Below are positions 1-6,596 of a DNA stretch of 47,758 nt, piece by piece. The stretch is from an uncultured Faecalibaculum sp. (GTDB lineage Bacteria; Bacillota_I; Bacilli_A; Erysipelotrichales; Erysipelotrichaceae), in contig NZ_CAJUPA010000019.1 of NCBI RefSeq assembly GCF_910588395.1, forward strand, positions 1 through 47,758. The letters are read 5' to 3'. Each line of letters starts with the position of its first letter. Position 1 is the stretch's first letter. The translations under genes were made by a program, and so were the position numbers. Below the pieces are notes generated by a model that was not told the origin of the DNA, ran no database searches, and saw only the letters and a program-made list of their open reading frames with translations.

Positions 1-53
1 CAGTGCCGAACGGCACGCTGGGTGGTGTGAGAGGGACCTAGTCTCTACTCGAT
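1..53 (+). mobile_element. 3' end of a group II intron (domains V and VI), cut by the window edge
   Basis: The first bases hold the 3' strand of a domain V-like hairpin: an inner stem GTGCC-GAAC-GGCAC, then GCTGGGT, whose pairing partner would lie left of the window. This is followed by GGTGTGAGAGG and a short domain VI-like hairpin (GAC-CTA-GTC), ending in CTACTCGAT. The GTGTGAGAGG...CTACTCGAT layout is typical of the ends of bacterial group II introns. The reverse transcriptase would lie upstream of position 1. The 3' splice point is probably at 52-53. The strand and identity rest on motif memory, not on a covariance search. Confidence 0.65.
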
Positions 54-156
54 TGGAATAACAGAGGAAATGCTGCTTGGATAAATAAATATAAAATTAT
101 ATAATAGCTTTGAAAGGGAAGCCGGACAGGTTCAACGCTCTGGCACCGAATGGCCT

Positions 157-642
157 ATGATTAAATATCGGATCCAGCCAATGACCTTTTACGCAGTCTG
201 CATGGCAGCTGCCGCTTTCTGCATTCTCGTTTTTCTCTGCCGCAGAAGGAAATGGATATCCTGGCCGTGGATGGTCCTGGCCATTGTGATTGAAGTGTAT
301 GCCTGGCTGATCAGTACAGGATTCAGTCCCGCCAGCTGGACAGGGATCATCAGTTTCAGCCTCTGGATTCTGGGCATTATTGTTCCGTGGTTTCAGGCCC
401 GCAGACCCGCGGCTGCAGTCTGGTGCATTCTTGATCTGGTCTCGATGCCGGTTCTGATCTGTCTGTCACTCAGCTATATCGGAACAGCTCCAGGTGCATC
501 CATCCTGACGTATCTGAAACACACAGGCTTATCCACAGGAGCGCTGCTGATGACAGCAACCATGTTTGGAACCTGCGCACTGTATCTGATGAATGCTGTG
601 GCTTTCATCTGCATCCAGAAGCGTCCGGTTGTCCACGGATGA
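157..642 (+). CDS. Small multi-pass membrane protein, function unknown
   Basis: A 161-residue, very hydrophobic reading frame with about five predicted membrane segments (roughly residues 9-28, 35-53, 61-79, 84-107 and 125-150) and short, partly basic loops. I do not recognise a family. The start is uncertain: no Shine-Dalgarno motif precedes the ATG at 157 or the in-frame ATG at 181, and a GAAAGGGAAG stretch at 112-121 is too far upstream. An AT-rich stretch with a TATAAT-like hexamer lies around 96-104. It follows directly on the end of the group II intron, so the intron may have inserted into its upstream region. It could be a real orphan gene or the remainder of a larger element. Confidence 0.5.
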   Translation: MIKYRIQPMTFYAVCMAAAAFCILVFLCRRRKWISWPWMVLAIVIEVYAWLISTGFSPASWTGIISFSLWILGIIVPWFQARRPAAAVWCILDLVSMPVLICLSLSYIGTAPGASILTYLKHTGLSTGALLMTATMFGTCALYLMNAVAFICIQKRPVVHG

Positions 643-674
643 CAGAAACAGGCGGAGGCCTGTGGAAATTCAGC

Positions 675-769
675 GAAATATACCGGAAAATACGGTATTT
701 CTTTCCCTGTTTCAATGTCCGGAAATACATGGAATCGGACATTGAAATAAGGGGATCGGGTATTTCCGG
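675..769. repeat. Nested inverted repeats between the membrane protein and the recombinase gene
   Basis: This non-coding stretch has three overlapping inverted repeats. GAAATATACCG (675-685) pairs with CGGTATTTC (693-701). TTTCAATGTCCG (710-721) pairs perfectly over 12 bp with CGGACATTGAAA (736-747), with a 14-nt loop. CCGGAAATAC (719-728) pairs perfectly over 10 bp with GTATTTCCGG (760-769) and competes with the second pairing. No T-run follows, so a simple terminator is unlikely. It lies about 130 bp beyond the stop codon of the tyrosine recombinase gene. A recombination or attachment site, or the 3' end of an RNA, are possible roles. The rest of the 643-900 gap shows nothing I can name. 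Confidence 0.6.
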
Positions 770-900
770 GGAATTGCTGCATTCAGACAAACTTCTGCTC
801 TTCCGTGTCGTGTTCAGTCCCTCGATCTCATCTGGATATATGATCTGCTCATCTTTCTGCAATGACAAAAACCGCCCGTTGTTGGTGGACGGACGGATCA

Positions 901-1941
901 TCAAGCCTGTTTCTCAGTTGGTTCAGGCAGTTCATCGAAAATCGCTCTGGCGACCAGATCCTCGGCAGCGTTTCGCTCCCGGTCAATGTCATGGACATAA
1001 ATCATGGTTGTATTGATATCTGCATGGCGAAGAACCTGCTGCACCTGTTCCACAGAAGCTCCGTTTTTCAGAGCCAGTGTCGCATTTGTATGACGCAGAC
1101 TGTGAGCCGTGAGCCGCGAGCTGTTTAAGTCTGCTTCTATTAAAGCGTTTTTACAAATTCTGCTGATACTGCGGGTGGTCAGCCGCTGGCCGGCGTCCCG
1201 GTTGGATATGGAGGCAAACAATGGATCTCTGGGACTCAGTGGACCCCGCAATGCCAGATAGGATCTCAGTGCTTTCCAGGTTTCATCGGGAATCTTCACA
1301 TACTGCCCCTTCTCGTTCTTCCCTTTTCCCTGTACATACAGAATGCGGGAATCACCCTGAATCTGAATATCACCATAATCCGCCCGCCGGACTTCGATGG
1401 TCCGCATGCCGGTTGTCATGATCAGAATGAGCAGCGCCTGATTGCGGGCGGAGGTCAGGATACGCCGTTCTCTGGCTGCATCGCTTTCTTCCTGTGCGGG
1501 TTCAAGCTTCTGCGTTTCAATGACATCTGCACACTGCTGTTCATTCAGGTATCCTTTTCGGAAGCCCGCCTCCAGTTTCAGACAGCGGATGCCACGGGTG
1601 ATATCCGGGCGGATTCCCGCGGCTTCCAGATAACGGTAGAACGACTTGACTGCCCGGATGTAATTGTTGACTGTGGAAGGCTGCTTGTTCCTGGACAGCT
1701 CATCCCGGTAGCGGATGATATCCTCCCGGACAGGTTCCGTGATTCCCTGCCCTCTGGACCACTGGGCAAAGGCTTTCAGCCATTGGGTATACTTTTCTCT
1801 GGAACGCGGGGAAATGTCGTTGTAGATCAGCCATTTGCGGCACAAGCCGGCTATAATCTGCGGTTCGAACAGACTGTGATCTGCCACGGAGAGTTCGCTG
1901 TCCGGATTGTTCCGGGACGGCAGCAGAATATCCTCAGCCAT
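901..1941 (-). CDS. Tyrosine recombinase (phage integrase / XerC-XerD family)
   Basis: A 346-residue site-specific recombinase that would cut and rejoin DNA through a covalent 3'-phosphotyrosine. Residues about 30-115 form the SAM-like core-binding domain and about 130-335 the catalytic domain. The catalytic set is visible: Arg180 (TTGMR), Lys near 207-209 (GKGK), His280 and Arg283 (HSLRH), His306 (RHAD) and Tyr315 (MIYVHD). The start is ATG 1941, preceded by GGAGG with 9-nt spacing, and it overlaps the stop of the upstream ssb-like gene by 8 bp, so the two are translationally coupled. It is longer than housekeeping XerC/D (about 300) through a 30-40 residue N-terminal extension. It could be an integrase of a mobile element or a lineage-specific Xer-like enzyme. 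I see no clear att direct repeats. Confidence 0.93.
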   Translation of the reverse strand: MAEDILLPSRNNPDSELSVADHSLFEPQIIAGLCRKWLIYNDISPRSREKYTQWLKAFAQWSRGQGITEPVREDIIRYRDELSRNKQPSTVNNYIRAVKSFYRYLEAAGIRPDITRGIRCLKLEAGFRKGYLNEQQCADVIETQKLEPAQEESDAARERRILTSARNQALLILIMTTGMRTIEVRRADYGDIQIQGDSRILYVQGKGKNEKGQYVKIPDETWKALRSYLALRGPLSPRDPLFASISNRDAGQRLTTRSISRICKNALIEADLNSSRLTAHSLRHTNATLALKNGASVEQVQQVLRHADINTTMIYVHDIDRERNAAEDLVARAIFDELPEPTEKQA

Positions 1942-2278
1942 GCCGTTTTTCCTCCAGCCGAAGCAGTCCCGTTCCAATGAGCGAAGTGAAATAGTAACCG
2001 GATCCATCCGGGCGCTGATGGTAAACGGAACGCATATACCCGGTGGCAGAGATGAAATCGCCTTTTCGGCACTGCTGAAGCAGATCCATGCTTGGCTGGT
2101 CAAAAAAAGTGATTTCCACCAGTTCTGCCTGGCTGCCATTCCCTGTCTTTCTCTGTCTGTCAGCAGACAGCTGGCGGCTGCAGACAAGTACGGCAGACAG
2201 GAAACGGCTGCCGTTTTTCATGGTTCTGAACTCCGGGTCTCTGTGAAGCAGCCCGGCTGCTGTAAACTGATCAATCAT
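1934..2278 (-). CDS. SSB-like OB-fold single-stranded DNA-binding protein
   Basis: A 114-residue protein with the layout of a bacterial SSB OB fold: an N-terminal strand followed by a DPEFR-type turn (residues about 14-18), a middle strand with FLSAVLVCSR, a central EITFFDQ strand followed by a helix, the KGDFISATGYMR strand and a final aromatic-rich strand (GYYFTSLIG). It lacks the usual acidic C-terminal tail that recruits SSB partners, and it is shorter than housekeeping SSB (about 150-170). The start is ATG 2278 with AAAGGA ten bases upstream; a longer frame up to 2350 has no such site. An extended -10 (TGC-TATCAT, 2337-2342 on the minus strand) may drive it. It overlaps and precedes the tyrosine recombinase gene. 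The SSB assignment is by fold pattern and is moderately secure. Confidence 0.72.
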   Translation of the reverse strand: MIDQFTAAGLLHRDPEFRTMKNGSRFLSAVLVCSRQLSADRQRKTGNGSQAELVEITFFDQPSMDLLQQCRKGDFISATGYMRSVYHQRPDGSGYYFTSLIGTGLLRLEEKRHG

Positions 2279-2436
2279 TGGTACGCTATCCTTTCCCTGC
2301 AGCAGCATGCAAAATCCGGCAGACTCTGCCTGCATATGATAGCACATCAACTCTGCCCTGCATGCCCTGTACCGCTTTCATTTTTCCGGCGTCTGGTGAA
2401 AGAGGCAACTGTCTGTTCCCGGAGAAACCCGGAATT

Positions 2437-2448
2437 TATAATGGAATC
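2437..2448 (+). promoter_or_regulatory. -10 hexamer placed for leaderless transcription of cysE
   Basis: A perfect TATAAT (2437-2442) is followed by exactly six bases, GGAATC, and then the ATG of cysE at 2449. The expected transcription start falls on the A of the start codon. No Shine-Dalgarno motif at normal spacing is present. The -35 region (about 2414-2419) is weak. The same geometry and the same six bases precede the gene at 22886. Confidence 0.6.
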
Positions 2449-3129
2449 ATGAATAAACTGCAATTCGCCCTGGCTCAGATCAGAGCCATAAAACAGCGGG
2501 ATCCTTCCCTGAAAAGCACGGTGGAGATCCTGTTTTTTCCCGGGTTCAGAGCCTTGAATACATGGTATACCAGCCACAAACTGTATCTGAAAGGTCATTA
2601 TGCACTGGCCAGATTTCTTTCCCTGCGTGCACAGCAGAAAACCGGTATTGATATTCATCCCGGTGCACAGATCGGCAGCGACTTTTTCATAGACCATGGC
2701 AGCGGGGTTGTGATTGGTGAAACATGCATCATCGGTGATCATGTCACGCTGTATCAGGGTGTTACACTGGGTGCTACGGGTAAGACGACAGGCAACCGTC
2801 ATCCGGTTCTGCAGAACAACGTGGTGATTGGTGCCGGGGCAAAAATCATTGGCCGCATCACGATTGGCCACGATGCCCGGATAGGAGCGGGTTCAGTGAT
2901 CATCCGGGATGTTCCTCCGTATACAACCATGGTGCCGGCTGCTGCACATCCCGTCCGATACAGAAATCACAAGCTGCCGGTTCTGACCCTGGAAGGGCTC
3001 AGTGACAGAATCGATGATGAGATCAGACACATCCGGTTCTCCGAAGATAGACTGGAGCGCAAACTCCGGTGTCTGGAACGCAGAAAACGCTCCGTTTCTT
3101 CTCAGGAACCGGAGCGCCTCAGACATTGA
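2449..3129 (+). CDS. cysE: Serine O-acetyltransferase
   Basis: A 226-residue cytoplasmic enzyme that transfers acetyl from acetyl-CoA to L-serine, the first step of cysteine synthesis. The N-terminal helical part (about 1-60) is followed by a left-handed beta-helix of hexapeptide repeats (about 65-160) with the typical GIDIHPGAQIG, IDHGSGVVIGET and GVTLGATGK stretches, and a C-terminal helical tail rich in Arg and Glu. The family is usually 170-270 residues. The ATG at 2449 is chosen because the homology starts at MNKLQF; the frame runs open to 2278, but that part looks non-coding and overlaps the divergent ssb-like gene. No cysK is in the window. It is probably made from a leaderless transcript. 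Confidence 0.93.
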   Translation: MNKLQFALAQIRAIKQRDPSLKSTVEILFFPGFRALNTWYTSHKLYLKGHYALARFLSLRAQQKTGIDIHPGAQIGSDFFIDHGSGVVIGETCIIGDHVTLYQGVTLGATGKTTGNRHPVLQNNVVIGAGAKIIGRITIGHDARIGAGSVIIRDVPPYTTMVPAAAHPVRYRNHKLPVLTLEGLSDRIDDEIRHIRFSEDRLERKLRCLERRKRSVSSQEPERLRH

Positions 3130-3131
3130 TG

Positions 3132-3380
3132 TTACTGATCTGTGTGTTCAGAATAGCGTAAACGCAGCAGCTGACCAAGTTCTTCCACCAGCTGAATGTA
3201 GTGGAAAAAATCCGTCACGGCTTCCGGATTGGCTGCAGTACAGACGGCTTCCTGCGTTGTCAGGTGAGTCGTCTTTTTCTTGCGGACCGGTGTTTCAATC
3301 AGGTCTTCCGGATGATCCAGCCAGTATGCAGCGTTTGCCAGATGGAGAAATGTGGAAATGTCCTTGCTGTTTGTCTTCAT
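3132..3380 (-). CDS. Small hypothetical protein
   Basis: An 82-residue soluble protein of no family I recognise. It is mostly helical, with a Trp/Tyr-rich N-terminal part (AAYWLDHPEDL), a short basic stretch (RKKK) and a C-terminal helix with FFHYIQLVEELGQLLRL. The ATG at 3380 has AAAGG five bases upstream, which supports it as a real gene. It converges on cysE, with two bases between the stop codons. The 204 bp between its start and the next terminator show short open frames only, none with a convincing start. Confidence 0.55.
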   Translation of the reverse strand: MKTNSKDISTFLHLANAAYWLDHPEDLIETPVRKKKTTHLTTQEAVCTAANPEAVTDFFHYIQLVEELGQLLRLRYSEHTDQ

Positions 3381-3584
3381 GGGAACCTTTCATCAACCAT
3401 ATCAAAATAACTCTATACCACAAGTATACTCTGGTCTTTGAAAAATACGGAAAATAAAGGCTCTATTATTTATGGAGTTACTGAAAATCAACCGGAATAT
3501 CAGCACAAACCCATGAAAAAGCATCTGTACGATGTCATGCTCTGCTCACCATGCTGCCAGACGGTCGGGCAGAAAGGGGCAGTC

Positions 3585-3614
3585 AAAAAAAGCGGATACC
3601 CCAAAAGGGTATCC
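3585..3614 (-). terminator. Rho-independent terminator of the MBL-fold gene
   Basis: GGATACCC (3594-3601) pairs perfectly with GGGTATCC (3607-3614) over a five-base loop. On the minus strand the stem is followed by GC and a run of seven T (3585-3591 on the plus strand are A). It lies 15 bp beyond the stop at 3629. Confidence 0.9.
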
Positions 3615-3628
3615 ACGGATTGTCTCTG

Positions 3629-4861
3629 TTACAGTTCTTCCGCCCGTGCCAGCATGAAATAGCGTTCTCCCAGGCAGTCGGATTCTTTGCCAAGCCTGGA
3701 CAGAGAGCGTTTTTTCTGGTTCCTGTACCGTCTGGGATCCAGTTCGCACAGTTGCAGCGCCAGCTGGTATTCCCCGTCAGACAGTGCCTGTTCAATCCGC
3801 TGTGTCAGCTTCTCATACCCGATCAGCTGGATAAGCTCATCGTGGAATGAGGCATCCGGAAGCGGCGTCAGCTCCGGGGCAAGACCCGAGAACCAGCCCA
3901 TATTGCGGGTCCAGATCGCCCGGATCATCCATTCCACCCGACCGTACCGTTCCTGCAGATACCATTTCTGAAAAGAATCCGGCAGCGTGACCGAGGCAAT
4001 GATTTCATCCAGAGTCAGACCATCATTGATGCCATCCAGCGTGTGGATCAGAATGTATTCCAGAGCATCCGCAAAGGTCTCCAGAGTTTCTCTGACTTCT
4101 TCCCTGCCGGTGACAGGCACCGTCATGGCAGGCAGCAGCACTTCGGGTTCCAGATCTCTGACAAGCCGCAGAGAGTCACACCAGATCTCTGTCTCCATGT
4201 AGTCGGAACCGGTTACGATGTTGAAATTCGGAAAGGTTCCGTAAAACAGCGACCCCACAGCTGCGGCTTTTTTCTCCGGGAGCCATACAGTGATTGTTTC
4301 CGGTGTTTCTCCGGGTGTGCGCAGAAGTGAAAGCTGCACCCCATCTATTTCCATGCTGCAGTTGTTTTCTATCCACAGCGTCGGCTTGAGCCATTCATCC
4401 CGGGAAGTCTCGAAGGATGTAATCAGTTCCTGCCGGGTGTTTCCATCCGGTATGATCAGCTTGTCCGCCAGACCGTAGCCTTTGGTGAAAATCTTGCGCA
4501 TGTCCTTCACATCGTTCAGACGGGTGCGGGCGATGCGCGGCCGCACATTTTCGGTACAGCCAATCACCTGTTCCACTGTATCCGCAAATACAGCGGACCC
4601 GCCCTGTGTTTCAGGGAGAATGGTGGTGTAGATGATGGTTCTGACCGGTTTGTCTGTATATTCGGCAAGGATCTCCCGGACCTGCTTTGCATACAGGGAT
4701 GAGCGGACTGCATCAATCAGAATCACGGAGTGGTCACCGATGATGGCCGTGCAGCTCGAATTGCCGAAATTGGCGAAGTGAATGATATCGTCGTCTATGA
4801 CAAAGACTTTTTTTGCCAGATATGAAGTGGCAAAGTCTTTCAGTTTCTGTTCTCCATTCAA
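3629..4861 (-). CDS. Alkylsulfatase-like metallo-beta-lactamase-fold protein without metal ligands
   Basis: A 410-residue protein whose middle and C-terminal parts match the alkyl sulfatase (SdsA1-type) layout: an MBL domain (about 1-250), then the dimerisation region with LTLDEIIASVTLP, YGRVEWMIRAIW and GWFSG. The metal site is missing. Where active members have THxHxDHxGG this one has TTILPETQGG (79-88); the second ligand region reads GSLFYGTFPN (203-212); the late His-His-Trp region reads PAMTVPV (244-250). It is unlikely to be an active zinc hydrolase. The start is TTG 4861, seven bases after GGGAGG; the frame extends to another TTG at 4891. A TATAAT (4910-4915, minus) gives it its own promoter, separate from the VanY-like operon upstream. 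Confidence 0.82.
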   Translation of the reverse strand: MNGEQKLKDFATSYLAKKVFVIDDDIIHFANFGNSSCTAIIGDHSVILIDAVRSSLYAKQVREILAEYTDKPVRTIIYTTILPETQGGSAVFADTVEQVIGCTENVRPRIARTRLNDVKDMRKIFTKGYGLADKLIIPDGNTRQELITSFETSRDEWLKPTLWIENNCSMEIDGVQLSLLRTPGETPETITVWLPEKKAAAVGSLFYGTFPNFNIVTGSDYMETEIWCDSLRLVRDLEPEVLLPAMTVPVTGREEVRETLETFADALEYILIHTLDGINDGLTLDEIIASVTLPDSFQKWYLQERYGRVEWMIRAIWTRNMGWFSGLAPELTPLPDASFHDELIQLIGYEKLTQRIEQALSDGEYQLALQLCELDPRRYRNQKKRSLSRLGKESDCLGERYFMLARAEEL

Positions 4862-4924
4862 GTCGTTCCCTCCCAAAACTTCATGAATCAACCCAGTACT
4901 TTCCTGTTTATTATACCCAATGAA

Positions 4925-4961
4925 GCGGCATAATAATAGCGCTGTCTGTGAACAGCGCTAT
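4925..4961 (-). terminator. Terminator hairpin at the end of the cmk-der-vanY-like operon
   Basis: ATAGCGCTGT (4936-4945) pairs perfectly over 10 bp with ACAGCGCTAT (4952-4961). On the minus strand it is followed by TATTATTATG, a weak U-rich tract. The stem contains the TAG stop codon (4958-4960) of the VanY-like gene. Confidence 0.6.
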
Positions 4962-5755
4962 CTGGAACCAAAATATTCATCAAAGGAAACAGCATCCTTT
5001 GAAAGGCTGGCAGCCAGTTGGTCTCCCACATACCGCAGGTGCAGGGGCTGGGCGGCTGTCTGGGACAGCTGCTCGTTGTCCGCGGTATACCGGAGGATGA
5101 AGCCGTGTCTGACGGCTTCCTGGATGATCTGACTGTATCGGGGATCTGAAGCGGGGTCCTCCGATCCTTCCAGCCCGAAATCAAGACTCAGTCCTGTATT
5201 GGCATCGAAGAAACCGGGCTTTGCAAAGACCAGGTCTGTCCGTTCCTGGCCATATTCTGCCACTGCCTCCTGGTACAGGCGGTCTGTGTCTTCCCCGGAA
5301 ATCCAGCCGGTCTGAATTGTGACAGGGATTCCCTGACTTTTCAGATCGGACTGCAGGCGATTCCAGGCATCCGCTGCCGGCTGGCGCAGCTGGATTCCCT
5401 GAACATCCACCAGATCTGAAGGGACATACCCTTCGGGCAGACGCCAGTGTTTGTTCACGAATACATCCACTGCAGCAGGATCAGTCACGGTCTGCGCTTC
5501 TTCATACAGAGCCTGATCCAGTCCCAGCCGGACATCTCTGCGGACTTCGGATTCAGAGTAGTCCGGATGGCTGTTGGCATAGACCTGTTCCCGGGTGCTG
5601 TACGCCGGTTTGTCTGTGTCTTTGGCCGTCTGGTCTGTGGATGATGACAGTGTCGGGGAAACAGGCTGTGATGTCTGCCGAAAGGCCTGAAAGGCGCCGG
5701 CTCCAAGCCCCAGAGCCATAAGCAGGATGATCAGCCAGACAACGGTTTTCTTCAC
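4958..5755 (-). CDS. VanY-like (peptidase M15B) membrane-anchored protein with altered active site
   Basis: A 265-residue protein with an N-terminal membrane anchor (about residues 4-23) and a C-terminal domain like D-alanyl-D-alanine carboxypeptidase VanY, facing the cell wall. The family motif SEHxTGLxxD reads FDANTGLSLD (183-192), so the first zinc His is Ala185, while Asp192 is kept. The family EPWHLRYVG reads QPLHLRYVG (236-244), so the catalytic Glu is Gln236, while His239 is kept. Activity as a carboxypeptidase is therefore doubtful. The start is GTG 5755, seven bases after AGAGG and overlapping the TGA of msrA (GTGA); the longer ATG frame at 5830 would run inside msrA. It is the last gene of the operon. 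Confidence 0.8.
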   Translation of the reverse strand: MKKTVVWLIILLMALGLGAGAFQAFRQTSQPVSPTLSSSTDQTAKDTDKPAYSTREQVYANSHPDYSESEVRRDVRLGLDQALYEEAQTVTDPAAVDVFVNKHWRLPEGYVPSDLVDVQGIQLRQPAADAWNRLQSDLKSQGIPVTIQTGWISGEDTDRLYQEAVAEYGQERTDLVFAKPGFFDANTGLSLDFGLEGSEDPASDPRYSQIIQEAVRHGFILRYTADNEQLSQTAAQPLHLRYVGDQLAASLSKDAVSFDEYFGSR

Positions 5756-6291
5756 GTTCTGTCCTCTCTTTCCAGTTCTTCCTGTGTCTTCAGGTGGAAT
5801 GACTGCATAACTTGCAGAGGGATATGACAATACCCCCCGGGATTGCGTTCCAGATAATCCTGATGCCAGTCTTCGGCAGCCCGGAAATTCTGCAGCGGCA
5901 GGATTTCCGTCACCACAGGACGGCTGCAGTGTTTCTGTACAGAAGCTACTGTCCGTTCAATGACCGGCAGCATGGCAGGATCTGAATAGAAAATGCCGCT
6001 TCGGTAACTGGTACCTACATCATTTCCCTGCCGGTTCAGTGTGGTCGGATCAATGACCGTGAAAAAAGCATCCAGCAGCTGTCGCAGCGAGATCTGTGAC
6101 GGATCAAACCGCACCAGCACAGCTTCTGCCGCTCCGGTCGTTCCGGTACAGACCTGTTCATAGCAAGGATCTGGCAGACGGCTGTTGGCATAGCCGGATT
6201 CTGTGTCCACGACTCCTGGCAGACGTCGCAGAAACGCCTGCAGTCCCCAGAAACAGCCGCCAGCCAGAACGATGGATTCGGTCTGTTTCAT
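5752..6291 (-). CDS. msrA: Peptide methionine-S-sulfoxide reductase
   Basis: A 179-residue repair enzyme that reduces the S form of methionine sulfoxide in proteins. The catalytic GCFWG motif is near the N-terminus with Cys13, and the family stretches GYANS, YEQVCTG, FFTVIDPTTLNRQGNDVGTSYRS and WHQDYL follow. The length is usual for single-domain MsrA, and no MsrB domain is fused. The start ATG 6291 overlaps the stop of hup (ATGA), and its own stop overlaps the start of the VanY-like gene, so translation is probably coupled along the operon. Confidence 0.96.
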   Translation of the reverse strand: MKQTESIVLAGGCFWGLQAFLRRLPGVVDTESGYANSRLPDPCYEQVCTGTTGAAEAVLVRFDPSQISLRQLLDAFFTVIDPTTLNRQGNDVGTSYRSGIFYSDPAMLPVIERTVASVQKHCSRPVVTEILPLQNFRAAEDWHQDYLERNPGGYCHIPLQVMQSFHLKTQEELEREDRT

Positions 6292-6596
6292 CTCTGACGT
6301 TCCTGACGCTGCAGATTGCAGCGCTTTTTCAAAGTAGCCGATGGACGGAACTTTGGCAGTTCGCTGGCTTCAATGGGGATCCGTTCCCCAGTCGCCGGGT
6401 TGATTCCCATTCGTTCCTTCCGGTGAAACAGCGTGAACTTGCCGAAGCCGGCTATATCCACTGTTCCATTGTCGGCCAGACAGTCTGAAAGTTCCTCAAA
6501 CACGAGAGTCACCGCATCCTGGGCATCTTTGGACGACAGCCCCAGACCGTGACTGAGTGCCTGAGACAAAGAATCCCGGTTGACGTACTTAGGCAT
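6288..6596 (-). CDS. hup: HU-family DNA-binding protein
   Basis: A 102-residue histone-like protein that bends and compacts DNA as a dimer. The N-terminal helices are followed by the family signature around GFGKFTLFHRKERMGINPATGE, with the INPATG turn at the tip of the DNA-clasping arm, and a basic C-terminus (LKKRCNLQRQERQR) a little longer than the usual 90 residues. The start ATG 6596 overlaps the end of gpsA by 8 bp. The gpsA-hup order matches the gpsA-(spoIVA)-hbs region of Bacillus subtilis, without spoIVA. Confidence 0.93.
   Translation of the reverse strand: MPKYVNRDSLSQALSHGLGLSSKDAQDAVTLVFEELSDCLADNGTVDIAGFGKFTLFHRKERMGINPATGERIPIEASELPKFRPSATLKKRCNLQRQERQR

Noticed and set aside
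2278..2448. N-terminal extension of the cysE frame
   Set aside because: It has no ribosome site, shows no similarity to the family and overlaps the upstream region of the divergent ssb-like gene. The enzyme homology starts at 2449.
3438..3662. 74-codon plus-strand frame in the gap after 3380
   Set aside because: It runs through the terminator of the MBL-fold gene into that gene's coding frame and has no ribosome site.
4862..4891. Longer start (TTG 4891) for the MBL-fold gene
   Set aside because: The GGGAGG ribosome site lies inside this extension and is spaced correctly for TTG 4861.
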